DNA of 64,000 nt, taken from NCBI GenBank assembly GCA_963696025.1, contig CAVOII010000005.1, forward strand, positions 248,001 to 312,000. Reading direction: 5' to 3'. Source of the DNA: JABCYV01 sp963696025. GTDB taxonomy: Bacteria > Acidobacteriota > Terriglobia > Terriglobales > Acidobacteriaceae. The notes under the pieces were generated by a model, which was not told the DNA's origin, made no database searches, and was given only the letters and a program-made list of their open reading frames with translations. Position numbers and translations under genes: made by a program. Positions 34,822 through 43,380 of this stretch are shown piece by piece; within the stretch, counting starts at the first letter, position 1, and every line of letters begins with the position of its first letter.

Positions 34822-35332
34822 GTGACTCCTTTTTCTTTCCCGAAAACGTCGGGAACCGGTTCTGGGCGGCTGGGCAATTGCTCTTGCGGAATAACTTGCG
34901 TTTGTCCGCGAAAGCCCTACAATGCTGCCTTGGGGTTAAGCGAAAAGAGCCAGGCCGCAAGACTTTGTGCTCTCTCCTTGAGGATGGTCCTCACCTGGGC
35001 CGCCAAACCGAAAGTGAGACTATCCCCTTAACCCCTTAAATTTTTTCGTTAACCAGACCGGTTCTTCAGCCTGGTTCCGGATATTTCACCCCAAGATACG
35101 CTGCTCAGAACTGAAAAGTTCCACGGTTGCGATCTTAGATTCATTCACCACTTTGGACGATTCACTCGCTTAGTCGTTAGCAGTCCACGCGAGAACCTGA
35201 ATCACACAACATCGTTTTGTCTTGTCTAGCCACGATTTTGTGATGCACCTTGGTAACGCACCGCCATTTAAAACTGTTGTGTATCTTTGTTTACGTGTGG
35301 AAACCGTGTCTCCGAGTGGCTGCCGGCGCAAT
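34822..35332. other. 511-base gap without a recognised gene
   Basis: It lies upstream of the small secreted protein gene and downstream of the oxidoreductase. It is relatively AT-rich in parts (35036-35052 and 35200-35300), consistent with promoter DNA. It has a short repeated GGGGTTAAG word on the minus strand near 35025-35038. No RNA gene or plausible small protein was recognised. Confidence 0.4.
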
Positions 35333-36292
35333 CTACATCATCTTCAGCACCACTTTTCCAAAATTTTTCCGCTGCAACAACAGCTGATATGCTTCCGCAG
35401 CCCGTTCCAGCGGCAGCACACGTCCGATGACAGGATGCAAATGCCCTTGCGCAATCCAGGCGGAGAGCCGCTGCCAAGCTTCCTCCATCAAATCACGCTT
35501 CGCAGCTAGATATGTCAGCCACAGTCCGTGCACGCTGGCGCCCTTGGCATAGAGAGCTCGGACGTCAATTTCTGAGCGCTGGCCAGTGGCGTTACCATAG
35601 ACGATCACGCGGCCGAAATCGCGCACGCAGCGGATGCTCTTAGCGGTGTGCTCGCCCCCGAGCATCTCAAACACCGCATCGACGCCCTCACCATGGGTCA
35701 TCTCTTTTATCGCCTGCTCGTGGTCGATTTGCTTGTAATTGATACCGTGCTGCAGGCCGAGCTGTTTCACCCGCGCTAACTTTTCTTCTGCGGAAGAAGT
35801 TCCGTACATTTCTACGCCCAACAATTTGCCAATCTGCACTGCGGCGGTTCCAACTCCTCCCGCCACCGCGTGAATCAGTACTCGCGGCGAAACTCCCCGT
35901 GATTGCTGCAGCAAGCCAGCTTTCCAATAAGCGAAGTATGCGGTGAAGTAGTTGACCGGAAAAGCTGCGCCTTCTTCTGCACTCCAGCTGGCTGGGACTG
36001 GCCACAGCAAGTCGGTTTGAGCAGCAATGCGCTCCGCAAAGGCTGCCCACTGCGCGTATCCCATGACCCGCTGCCCATCGGCTTCACGCACGCCGCAGAA
36101 CTCGCGACCTGCAATCAGAGGCGGATTTGGCGCGCCGGGATATCCGCCCTGCATAGTCATAATGTCGGCGAAGTTGACGCCGACGGCTTGCACTCGCACC
36201 ATTTGCTGTCCGGGACCGGGAGCGGGATCGGCGACCTCAGAAACTTCGAGCACCTCGGGTCCGCCCAAACGACCAACGACAAGAGCTCTCAT
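35333..36292 (-). CDS. zinc-independent quinone oxidoreductase-like protein (MDR superfamily)
   Basis: 319 residues. The N-terminal GroES-like domain ('MRALVVGRLGGPEVLEVSEVADPAPGPGQQMVRVQAVGVNFADIM') and the NADPH-binding Rossmann fold ('LIHAVAGGVGTAAVQIGKLLGVEMYGTSSAEEK') identify a medium-chain reductase of the QOR/zeta-crystallin group. The catalytic zinc ligands are absent, as is normal for QOR. It would reduce quinones or enoyl compounds with NADPH. No operon partner is evident. Confidence 0.88.
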   Translation of the reverse strand: MRALVVGRLGGPEVLEVSEVADPAPGPGQQMVRVQAVGVNFADIMTMQGGYPGAPNPPLIAGREFCGVREADGQRVMGYAQWAAFAERIAAQTDLLWPVPASWSAEEGAAFPVNYFTAYFAYWKAGLLQQSRGVSPRVLIHAVAGGVGTAAVQIGKLLGVEMYGTSSAEEKLARVKQLGLQHGINYKQIDHEQAIKEMTHGEGVDAVFEMLGGEHTAKSIRCVRDFGRVIVYGNATGQRSEIDVRALYAKGASVHGLWLTYLAAKRDLMEEAWQRLSAWIAQGHLHPVIGRVLPLERAAEAYQLLLQRKNFGKVVLKMM

Positions 36293-36487
36293 GCGGAGAA
36301 GTCTATCAGTGCGGCGCTCGGCCGGGGTTTCAAATGGAGGGATCGACAGCGGCGAATGATTCCCGATTCCTCCCGGGACTTTCCCTCACGTGGCCCGCGG
36401 TGACGGTGCAAAGTTCTGCGACAGCCGCCTTCGGCGGTCGAGGTCCGGCCCAGAATTTTGGAGATCACGCGTATCGCGGAGCGGGCA

Positions 36488-37350
36488 CTACGCTTGAATA
36501 GCGAATCCGGACTGGTCTGATGGCGTCAACCGAGCAGGACGGTGGAAGAGGAGATTCGCGCGATCGTGGCGTGACTCGAGACGAACCCAGATATATTCTC
36601 CGCATGCCATAATGCGGACGGTTTGGCCCACGAATTTGAGGGCGTACCCGGCAGTGAGGCGGGCCATCTCGTCCACGTCACACCAGCCTTCAAAGAGCCG
36701 ATCACCAGTGTGGCGCTCCTGGGAAGGCATTCCAGCGCGACATTCAGACAACGGTCGCTCACTATGCAAGGCTCGGTGCGGCGACCGAGCATCTGCTCGA
36801 TAGCGTAGAGCACGCCATAATTCACGCGTGCGCTACAGGCGATATACAGTACGCGCGTGGCCGCCACAAATTGTACCGGCAGCATGCGAAAATTCTCGAG
36901 CAGCGGTAACGGTACTGTGCCGGAGCAAGCGGACGAGGCAACTCGAGAACCGGGGAACACCGGACGGGCCCACTGCGCTTCGAGCGCGGCTGTCACTTGC
37001 AATTCGGTGGCAAAGCCCAGCTCTACCAGCCACTCTCCGATTCGGCCATGGCCACCAGCGTTTTGTGCCTCTAGAGCCACACGCAAGTGTGAGTCGGTGA
37101 TGTGTCCGCGTGATAGCAACAACAATCCCAGCGGCATGCGGTGGCCAGCCGGCGCCCCAGGAACTATCGCAACCTGCGCTACGCAGAAGCTTCTCACCAA
37201 TGCACCTTCGAAGCACCGTGAGCTGCAATACCACAGCCCATTGAGCCGGGTGCGGTTGCGTCGCGGGTACAATTGGCGCCACCCCCACTTAGAGTCATAA
37301 TTTCCGTTGGAGCAGCTTCGGAAACGGCGTGCCCAGTGGCGTCGGGCCAT
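36488..37350 (-). pseudogene. GspE-N/MshEN-domain protein, frameshifted
   Basis: Two reading frames together make one protein. The first (to about 36700) has 'LNGLWYCSSRCFEGALV' (Cys-x3-Cys) and the helical GspE-N region 'PLGLLLLSRGHITDSHLRVALEAQNAGGHGRIGEWLVELGFATELQVTAALEAQW'. The second frame (from about 36705 to the stop at 36488) continues with 'FEGWCDVDEMARLTAGYALKFVGQTVRIMACGEYIWVRLES'. The switch lies near 36680-36705. Such domains bind c-di-GMP or act as type II/IV pilus adaptors in known proteins. The start is uncertain (37350 or 37395). It could be a true pseudogene or a one-base sequence error. It directly follows the response-regulator gene. Confidence 0.55.
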
Positions 37351-37391
37351 GGAAATCCAACTCATCGTGCCCATGAATTGTTGTCTGCCAT

Positions 37392-38024
37392 TCAATCCGC
37401 CAGGGAAGCCGAAAGCACTTCAAGGATCCGCAGGCCATAGTTTATGTAAACGTCAACTACGTTGGTGCAGGTGTCAAAAGAAAGATTCCACACATGCTCG
37501 CTGATCATGGCGCGAGTGATTCTGCGTCCGGCATTGCGCATCAGGTATTCCAGCAAGGCAAACTCCTTGGAGGTCAGCTCAATCCTCTTGCCCGCCCGCT
37601 CTACCCGCCGCTCCACCCAGTCCATCTTGAGATCGTCGACGCTAAGTACCGCCTCCGCTGGTAAATGGCTGCGCCGCATCAGCGCCCGGATGCGAGCGGA
37701 AAGTTCGGTGAACGAAAAGGGTTTTGCCAGATAATCATCGGCTCCCAGATCCAAGCATTGCACTCGATCTTCCACGCGAGTTCGACCAGTTAGAATTACA
37801 ATCGGCATACTCGGCTTGCGAGTGCGGACCTGCCGCAGTAGTGTGACTCCATCCAGCCGTGGCAGGTTGAGATCGAGTACCACCAGATCAAAATCAAATT
37901 CCCCAGCCAGGGCGCGCGCTTGTTCCCCGTCCCCGGAAATGTCTACCGCGTAGTGTTCAGCTTCCAGACCTTTTTTCACGAAGCTGGCGAGTGCGGGATC
38001 GTCTTCCGCGATCAAGATGCGCAT
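37392..38024 (-). CDS. OmpR/PhoB-family response regulator with truncated DNA-binding domain
   Basis: 210 residues. The receiver domain is intact: acidic pocket 'AEDDP', phospho-acceptor in 'LVVLDLNLPRLDG', Thr in 'VILTGRT' and Lys in 'YLAKPFS'. The C-terminal winged helix runs through 'LTSKEFALLEYLMRNAGRRITRAMISEHVWN' and the recognition helix 'TNVVDVYINY', then ends 'GLRILEVLSASLAD'. The wing hairpin with the R-G-x-G-Y motif, about 25 residues, is missing. No histidine kinase gene is adjacent. A late frameshift is the simplest explanation; loss of DNA binding is a possible consequence. Confidence 0.8.
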   Translation of the reverse strand: MRILIAEDDPALASFVKKGLEAEHYAVDISGDGEQARALAGEFDFDLVVLDLNLPRLDGVTLLRQVRTRKPSMPIVILTGRTRVEDRVQCLDLGADDYLAKPFSFTELSARIRALMRRSHLPAEAVLSVDDLKMDWVERRVERAGKRIELTSKEFALLEYLMRNAGRRITRAMISEHVWNLSFDTCTNVVDVYINYGLRILEVLSASLAD

Positions 38025-38248
38025 GAGATGACTCTAATGTCGACAATCTGATTCTCACCTCGTAACCCGAGGCGGACAAGAGGTCCGGTGCCACCTAAAA
38101 GGTCGTGGCGTCTCTAAAGAGAACAAAGTTCGGAAACGGAATTGGCGCTTGCATCTGGGAACCTGTGCCGTCACTCACGCGCGATTCTCGCCGCCGGAGA
38201 TAATTGTTAAAGTCGGGCTTCTGCTCAAAGAAAGGATTCCCGCGAGAC

Positions 38249-39637
38249 GTGGATATCTGGAGCACGCGAACGCTGAGATCCCTGATAATTCCTGGGGGCG
38301 TAGTGCTGCTCGTTGCTTCGGTGCTGCTGCAGGGCGGTTGGCTGTCGGTATCCGCTTCCGCCTTCAGCTTTTACTACTTTTCAGTTTTTGTCGCCGGAAC
38401 TCTGCTGGCTTGGCGCTTCCACTCCAGCCGCGTCCTGTTTTCGCTGATCAGTCTGTTTTTGGCGCACCGTGCAGTTGAGTTCTTTTCCGCTGGAAAAGCA
38501 GTTCCCGTCGGCCCCGGACACATCGCGCTGGAAGCCGTCGCCCTGCTCATACCGTTAAACTTCATCGCCTTTTCGTTGATGCCTGAACGCGGTTTGGCGC
38601 TTCCCACCATCGCGTCCAGGCTGACCCTGCTATTTTTTGAGTCCGTTTTCGTCGCTGTCCTCTGTCGCCCCGGCGCTACCTCAGGAGCATCGTTCTTCAA
38701 TCCAGGCTTCTTCGGGCAGACCCTCTCAACCTGGATCCTGCCGCCAATCGCTCTGCTGGCCTTTTTGGCTGCTTTCGGAATCTTGCTCACCCGCTTCCTC
38801 CTTTATCGCAAGCCAGTCGAAAGCGGTTTGCTCTGGTCGCTCGCCGCAACTCTTTCGGCCTTTGCAGGTGGCGGCGTCGGACGGATCGCCAGCGCATATC
38901 TGGCGACCGCGGGTCTGATTCTGGTCACCTCGATCATTGAGAATTCATATTTCCTCGCATATCACGACGAATTGACCGGTCTGCAGGGGCGGCGCGCTTT
39001 CAATGATGCGGTGCTTCGTCTCGAGGAGCCTTACACGGTTGCGGTTGTAGACATTGACCACTTTAAGCGTTTCAACGATACCTATGGCCACGATACCGGG
39101 GATCAGGTACTGCGGATGGTGGCCGCCCGACTTGCCAGCGTAACTGGAGGCGGCCAGGCGTTCCGCGTCGGCGGAGAAGAGTTCTCTATTCTGTTTGAAA
39201 GAAAATCGGCGAAGGAAGCTCTCCCGCATCTGCAGTTGCTGCGTGCCACCATCGAAGAATCTCTATTCCAGGTGCGTGGCATTGAGGAGCGCCGCCGCCC
39301 CAGAGATTCAAGCCGAATAAGCGGTGCAAATAGAGACGCGAATCAGGGAGTTGTCCATCGACCAGAGCTGGATCGAAGAACTTTAGATCGACGATCCGCT
39401 CCTCATCGAATGACTGTCCGGCCTGGCCGGACCAGTCCGCGCGACCGAAACTGCCAAGTTGCAGTTACTGTTAGCATCGGAGTTGCAGAACCCAGTGCCA
39501 AGGCGCGAGAAGTCGAGCAAGTGATCCAAGCCGCGGACAAAGCGTTATACCGAGCCAAGCAAGCGGGGCGCAATCGGGTGGAGATTGCGAATCCGCCTCG
39601 CACCCGAACTTCGCCCGCCAAGCCTAGCGTCGCCTGA
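38249..39637 (+). CDS. membrane-bound diguanylate cyclase (GGDEF)
   Basis: 462 residues. About seven to eight N-terminal membrane helices (about 10-240) are followed by a GGDEF domain with 'AYHDELTGLQGRRAFND', 'VAVVDIDHFKRFNDTYGHDTGDQVLR' and the active 'RVGGEEF'. It synthesises c-di-GMP. The usual RxxD inhibitory site five residues before GGEEF is absent. An Arg-rich insert of about 55 residues ('RDSSRISGANRDANQGV' onward) splits the domain before 'VTVSIGVAEPS'. The GTG at 38249 has AAGGA upstream; a TTG at 38204 is an alternative. It is divergent from the response regulator gene. Confidence 0.88.
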   Translation: MDIWSTRTLRSLIIPGGVVLLVASVLLQGGWLSVSASAFSFYYFSVFVAGTLLAWRFHSSRVLFSLISLFLAHRAVEFFSAGKAVPVGPGHIALEAVALLIPLNFIAFSLMPERGLALPTIASRLTLLFFESVFVAVLCRPGATSGASFFNPGFFGQTLSTWILPPIALLAFLAAFGILLTRFLLYRKPVESGLLWSLAATLSAFAGGGVGRIASAYLATAGLILVTSIIENSYFLAYHDELTGLQGRRAFNDAVLRLEEPYTVAVVDIDHFKRFNDTYGHDTGDQVLRMVAARLASVTGGGQAFRVGGEEFSILFERKSAKEALPHLQLLRATIEESLFQVRGIEERRRPRDSSRISGANRDANQGVVHRPELDRRTLDRRSAPHRMTVRPGRTSPRDRNCQVAVTVSIGVAEPSAKAREVEQVIQAADKALYRAKQAGRNRVEIANPPRTRTSPAKPSVA

Positions 39638-39672
39638 GGAACCGTTGCGAAGCATTCCTCAAACACTCAAAG

Positions 39673-39807
39673 TCAACGCTCTAAGATTCGGCCACGCCAC
39701 GTTGATTTAGATTGAGAGCAAGCGCTGGAAAAAATAACGATAACCGCGGCAATTACTATGATTGCCGCAATAACGGCTAGGAGTATCGCAATCCGTTGCT
39801 GGTCCAC
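39673..39807 (-). CDS. 44-residue single-pass membrane protein
   Basis: Short gene starting with GTG at 39807 and preceded by GGAGG at ideal spacing. The product is 'DQQRIAILLAVIAAIIVI' followed by 'AAVIVIFSSACSQSKSTW' and 'RGRILER'. It has one long membrane helix (about residues 6-27) and a short tail with Cys30. 'FSSAC' weakly resembles a lipobox but is far into the helix. The function is unknown. It sits in the gap between the convergent GGDEF gene and the divergent L,D-transpeptidase gene. Confidence 0.5.
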   Translation of the reverse strand: MDQQRIAILLAVIAAIIVIAAVIVIFSSACSQSKSTWRGRILER

Positions 39808-39897
39808 GCAGCCTCCGAGTCACGTATCTGATTTCACCAAAATGGGACAGGTTGTCTAACGAACTGAACAGCTTCGCCGTCCGCTAAAATACGGTTC

Positions 39898-40419
39898 ATG
39901 ATGCTTCGGTGGGTAACGTTTTGGCTGACTTGGGCATCAGTCCAATTCCCCACAGTCCTTTTCAGCGCAAATGATGTTCGTCTTCAATCCTCCGCGGTTG
40001 TGGGCAATGTCATTGTGTTGAAGAGCAAGCGTCAGCTCATCCTCATGAAGGGCGATCAGATGCTGAAGACGTATCGAATCGCGCTTGGTGCGGATCCTGT
40101 TGGCCCAAAGTCCAGGCAGGGAGATCACAAGACGCCGGAAGGACTCTACGTGCTCGATCGCCGTAATCAAAAAAGCCAGTTTTACCGCTCGATTCACATC
40201 TCTTACCCCAATGCTGCGGACCGGGCGCGGGCCACCAAGCTCGGAGTTCCACCCAGCGGTGATATTTTCGTGCATGGGTGGCCGAATGGGTACAAACCAT
40301 CTGCCAAAGAGGAAGACCTCGGAGACTGGACGGATGGCTGTATTGCCGTTACGGATCTCGAGATGGATGAGATCTGGGGGGTCGTGCCCGATGGAACTCC
40401 GATCGAAATCAGACCCTGA
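39898..40419 (+). CDS. L,D-transpeptidase family protein (YafK-like)
   Basis: 173 residues. After an N-terminal signal-like helix, a YkuD domain runs from about residue 35: 'VIVLKSKRQLILMKGDQMLKTYRIALGADPVGPKSRQGDHKTPEG', the His in 'IFVHGWPNG' and the nucleophile Cys in 'DWTDGCIAV'. Such enzymes attach or release lipoprotein or form 3-3 cross-links in peptidoglycan; the small YafK-like form with the late 'DGCIAV' is more often a hydrolase or lipoprotein-linking enzyme. It converges on a second L,D-transpeptidase gene with 7 bases between the stops. Confidence 0.85.
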   Translation: MMLRWVTFWLTWASVQFPTVLFSANDVRLQSSAVVGNVIVLKSKRQLILMKGDQMLKTYRIALGADPVGPKSRQGDHKTPEGLYVLDRRNQKSQFYRSIHISYPNAADRARATKLGVPPSGDIFVHGWPNGYKPSAKEEDLGDWTDGCIAVTDLEMDEIWGVVPDGTPIEIRP

Positions 40420-40426
40420 CTTCTCT

Positions 40427-42244
40427 TCATTTCGGGTAGGGATAACCCTTAGCCAGTGCTTTCTCCAGCGCCGGATCGTGCCCGTAGATGTCGCGGTAAA
40501 AATGAATTTCGCCGTTCGGCTCCGCAACCGCGGTCCCGTAAACAATTAAGATAGGCACCGGCCTGGGGAGCGGAACCGTAAAGTTGTCCTTTCCTTCGTG
40601 CATCGCATGTTGTACACGTTGCAGGCTCCAGTCGGGCTTGTCCCGGAGCAGCCACGCTGCGAGCTCGGCCGGATGTTCCAGATGAATACAGCCCTGGCTG
40701 AGGGCCCGCTGCTCGTCAGAGAACCAGTCGCCACCCTCCGGCGTGTCGTGGAGGTAGACGTGATGCTCGTTGGGAAAAATGATTTTGAGCAAGCCCAGGG
40801 CATTGTCCGGCCCAGGTTTCTGGCGCACGGTCAACTTGCCAGTACGGAGTTGTTGAAGCACGCTGTCGCTAATCACGCCTGAGGCCACGACTTGGTCGCC
40901 AGGAGTCGTAACCTCCATATGATTGTCTTTCACATAGCTGCGATCGTCAGCAGTATCAGGAATAACCTCATTTCGGAGAATTTTTGGCGGGACATTCCAA
41001 TAAGGCCGGAAAACCAGGTAGCGGATTGAGTTCTCGAAAACCGGCGTCTGAAAGTCATACGCGTCGACTACATTGACTTTCATGGTCAGCCCAACCCGGC
41101 CGTCGCGATCAAACGCGTACAGGCGAAACTCAGGAAGGTTGACCACCATCGGAGGCTGAGAGAACGTGTAACGCAGCCAACGGTATCGTTCCAATGTCAA
41201 CCTTATCTGCACGACCTGCGAGCTCAACGGAACATTCATCTGCTCGACGGTATCTACAGTTAGGTATCCATTAGGTCGAAGACCGTGGCGTTCCTGAAAT
41301 CGCTTGACGGCCGTCGCCAGGGGTTCATCATAAATTTTCGAGTCAGCAGGTACGACCGCCTCTGGCGGCAAGTTCCCTACTAGACGCAGGAGTCGGGCGA
41401 GCCGGGCAATGCCATCATAAGGAGCGCCGCGGAAAACCATGCCCGGGGGTGGCGGCAACCGTTCTCCATTATCCTGGTTCGCCAACTCCATGTACCGCAG
41501 CAGTGCAGTGCGCGTTGCTTTGTATCGCTTAAAGGGTGGTTCAATCTCCGCCAGTTCCGAATTCAGGTCGGTCGAGTCGGCCAAAATGTGACGCAGGAAG
41601 TGAGGCAGGTCGAGTCTCTTGTGCTCCACGTCGAGCCCGAACTGCAGGTGCTTTGGGTTGATCCTTCCTACGCGAACACCGGACAGGTAGCGCATAGCGC
41701 AGATTGTGAGCGCGACATCAAAGCGGGCTTCATCCGCCGGAGTATGAGGGCCCGCGAGATGCGTCAGCCGCTCCGGCCCTCGGGGACCATCGTAATCCTC
41801 CTAATTCAGGCCTTCGCTATCCGCCTGCAAAAGAACATCAATCATTTCACGTGCGCGCGTCGTGGCTTTTCCATCGCGGCTCCATGCCAGTGTGTAGCCC
41901 GCGCGGCGATAAAAGGCGTCCGCGTTCGAGCGAAAGTCAGAAATATCTGGCCAGCGGAGATCGTCCAGACTGCTGGATCCAACAACGGAGCGTACGGCGC
42001 TTTGAGATGCAGTCGGTCGCTGCTTTGGGCGCGTCTGTGGCGTAGGATTCGAGTTGGCAGCCCCGGTCGGCGGTTCGGCGTTGACGTAGGCGGCAAGCGA
42101 TAGCAGCAGCGCTAGAGCAACCGCAGAGTTGCTCCACCGTTGGGCCTTCCAGCAAAACGAGATTACAACCCGTTCTCCCTGGCAGTTCGCAGATGCCTGG
42201 GCGTGGGTCGGAGGATTGGGCACGCGTGAGTTGAAAATTGGCAT
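40427..42244 (-). pseudogene. YcbB/LdtD-like L,D-transpeptidase interrupted by one in-frame TAG
   Basis: One continuous frame of about 605 codons, close to E. coli LdtD length, broken only by TAG at 41801-41803. Before it: a signal peptide ('AVALALLLSLAAYVNA') and 'LRWPDISDFRSNADAFYRRAGYTLAW', ending 'ADSEGLN'. After it: 'EDYDGPRGPERL', then 'RFDVALTICAMRYLSGVRVGRINPKHL', a peptidoglycan-binding domain ('AVKRFQERHGLRPNGYLTVDTVEQMNVP') and the YkuD catalytic domain ('YLHDTPEGGDWFSDEQRALSQGCIHLEHP'). The TAG most likely replaces CAG. Translation restarting at the ATG 41695 would give a protein without a signal peptide. It could be a nonsense mutation, a sequencing error or readthrough. Confidence 0.8.
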
Positions 42245-42381
42245 GGACAAGTATCGCGTGAGTTAGAGTCGGTGGGAAATCTGGGTTTTCGACTGCGACG
42301 ACTGAGAGGATAACGCGAATGCCTGGGAGTGAACCGGAAATCGACTCTTACCGACCATGGTAAACTAAAGCTCCGCACGCC

Positions 42382-42420
42382 GGAGAGGTGGCAGAGTGGC
42401 CGAATGCGGCGGTTTGCTAA
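42382..42420 (+). tRNA. tRNA-Ser(GCT) 5' half only, cut in the anticodon loop
   Basis: GGAGAGGTGGCAGAGTGG followed by CCGAATGCGGC is the acceptor and D-arm of a bacterial tRNA-Ser. GGTTTGCTAA holds the anticodon GCT at 42416-42418. The expected continuation (ACCG..., variable arm, TTCGAATCC and the acceptor complement) is absent; foreign sequence TCTCCCGAAAACCC begins at 42421. The break at the end of the anticodon loop is where many tyrosine recombinases cross over. It is read as the left boundary of an integrated element, and no 3' half was found in the window. Confidence 0.75.
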
Positions 42421-42811
42421 TCTCCCGAAAACCCTTACTGGTAGCGTCTTTTCAGCGCTTTGCCGTCTGGCAACGGGATTGCGTTGACCGCATTTGACCC
42501 CGTCTGTAGCTAATCGTGCAGTAAATCATGCAGTGAAGATCGGGCGAACAAAGAGCACGCCGAAAAGAACCGTGACAATCGTCTTTCATTCGCCGCTGAG
42601 AATCTCTCCCCATCGGTTACCGCACGGCACGAAGGTGACATTGTTCTGGGCACGGTGAGTCAGTAGAATTCAGTCAGCATCAAGAGCAGCCCGTCCAGTC
42701 GTTCCGACAGGAACCATGCGACGGTGCTCACCAACCGAGGGGTCAGAGTTTCGATCTCCACGGTGGTCGCCTCTAGGCAGATGCGGCGGCAGAACCGCAA
42801 AGGAGCACACC
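42421..42811. other. island-end region, probable attachment-site DNA, no gene
   Basis: 391 bases with no convincing reading frame. It begins at the tRNA break and contains a tandem 12-base near-repeat, TCGTGCAGTAAA (42514-42525) and TCATGCAGTGAA (42526-42537), which could be integrase arm-type sites. No integrase gene is in the window, so the enzyme would be at the far end or lost. Confidence 0.4.
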
Positions 42812-43054
42812 TTGCACTCACCACAGGAGGAACCAGTCTCGCCTGACCTTCTCGTCAACAACGTCGGGACACTGTACACGTTCTGTCCCTTGACTCTTCG
42901 GGCTAAGGAATGGATAGACGAGCATGTTCAGGACGATGCTCAGTGGTTCGGGCACGCACTTATAGTCGAACATCGTTATGCGGGGGGACTGGCTCAGGGG
43001 ATGAAGGACGAACGGGCTGGTGCTGGCGTTAGAAGACCAAAGGACAGGGGGTGA
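42812..43054 (+). CDS. small mobile-element-associated protein
   Basis: 80 residues. The core 'TLYTFCPLTLRAKEWIDEHVQDDAQWFGHALIVEHRYAGGLAQGM' matches a family of short proteins often seen on plasmids and genomic islands (from memory), whose function is unknown. The TTG at 42812 is chosen because AAAGGAG lies six bases upstream and no in-frame ATG has one. It is first of three small genes (5-base gap, then a 4-base overlap) that are probably co-transcribed. Confidence 0.6.
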   Translation: MHSPQEEPVSPDLLVNNVGTLYTFCPLTLRAKEWIDEHVQDDAQWFGHALIVEHRYAGGLAQGMKDERAGAGVRRPKDRG

Positions 43055-43059
43055 ATCTC

Positions 43060-43380
43060 ATGTGCCTCGAATACTACCCCGAGTGCGGCGATGGCGGGGA
43101 CGGCTGCTGCGAACGGCGGCTGAACATTGCCCTTGTGTACGCCAAACGAGATACAAAGCGAAATGGGTCAACTGTCCCCAGAGTTTACTGTCGGCGGGTC
43201 GAATTCCAGTTGTACGCTTGCTGGGCGGTCAAAGGCGGCACTCGCGTTTCAGAGTTTATCGATGCTTGCTGTCCCGTATGTGCCAAGGCCGAGTTCGTTG
43301 CCGAGCACTTTTTCGACAAAGCGTTGGACGAACTGAACCGATTGTATTCGCTCATAGACAACCGAACGGAGAACCGATGA
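43060..43380 (+). CDS. Cys-rich small protein, function unknown
   Basis: 106 residues with many cysteines: 'MCLEYYPECGDGGDGCCERR', 'VEFQLYACWAVKGG' and 'IDACCPVCAKAEF', suggesting a zinc-binding or disulphide-rich fold. The last third is helical. The start at 43060 follows AGGACAGGGGG. The stop overlaps the next start by ATGA. No family is recognised. Confidence 0.5.
   Translation: MCLEYYPECGDGGDGCCERRLNIALVYAKRDTKRNGSTVPRVYCRRVEFQLYACWAVKGGTRVSEFIDACCPVCAKAEFVAEHFFDKALDELNRLYSLIDNRTENR

Noticed and set aside
41801..41803. Pyrrolysine- or selenocysteine-type recoding at the TAG
   Set aside because: Nothing around the codon suggests a recoding signal, and the position is not a catalytic residue; a mutation or error is simpler.
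42382..42420. Group I intron inside a tRNA gene
   Set aside because: The break is in the anticodon loop as for some intron-bearing tRNAs, but no 3' exon follows and no intron core (P, Q, R, S) was seen.
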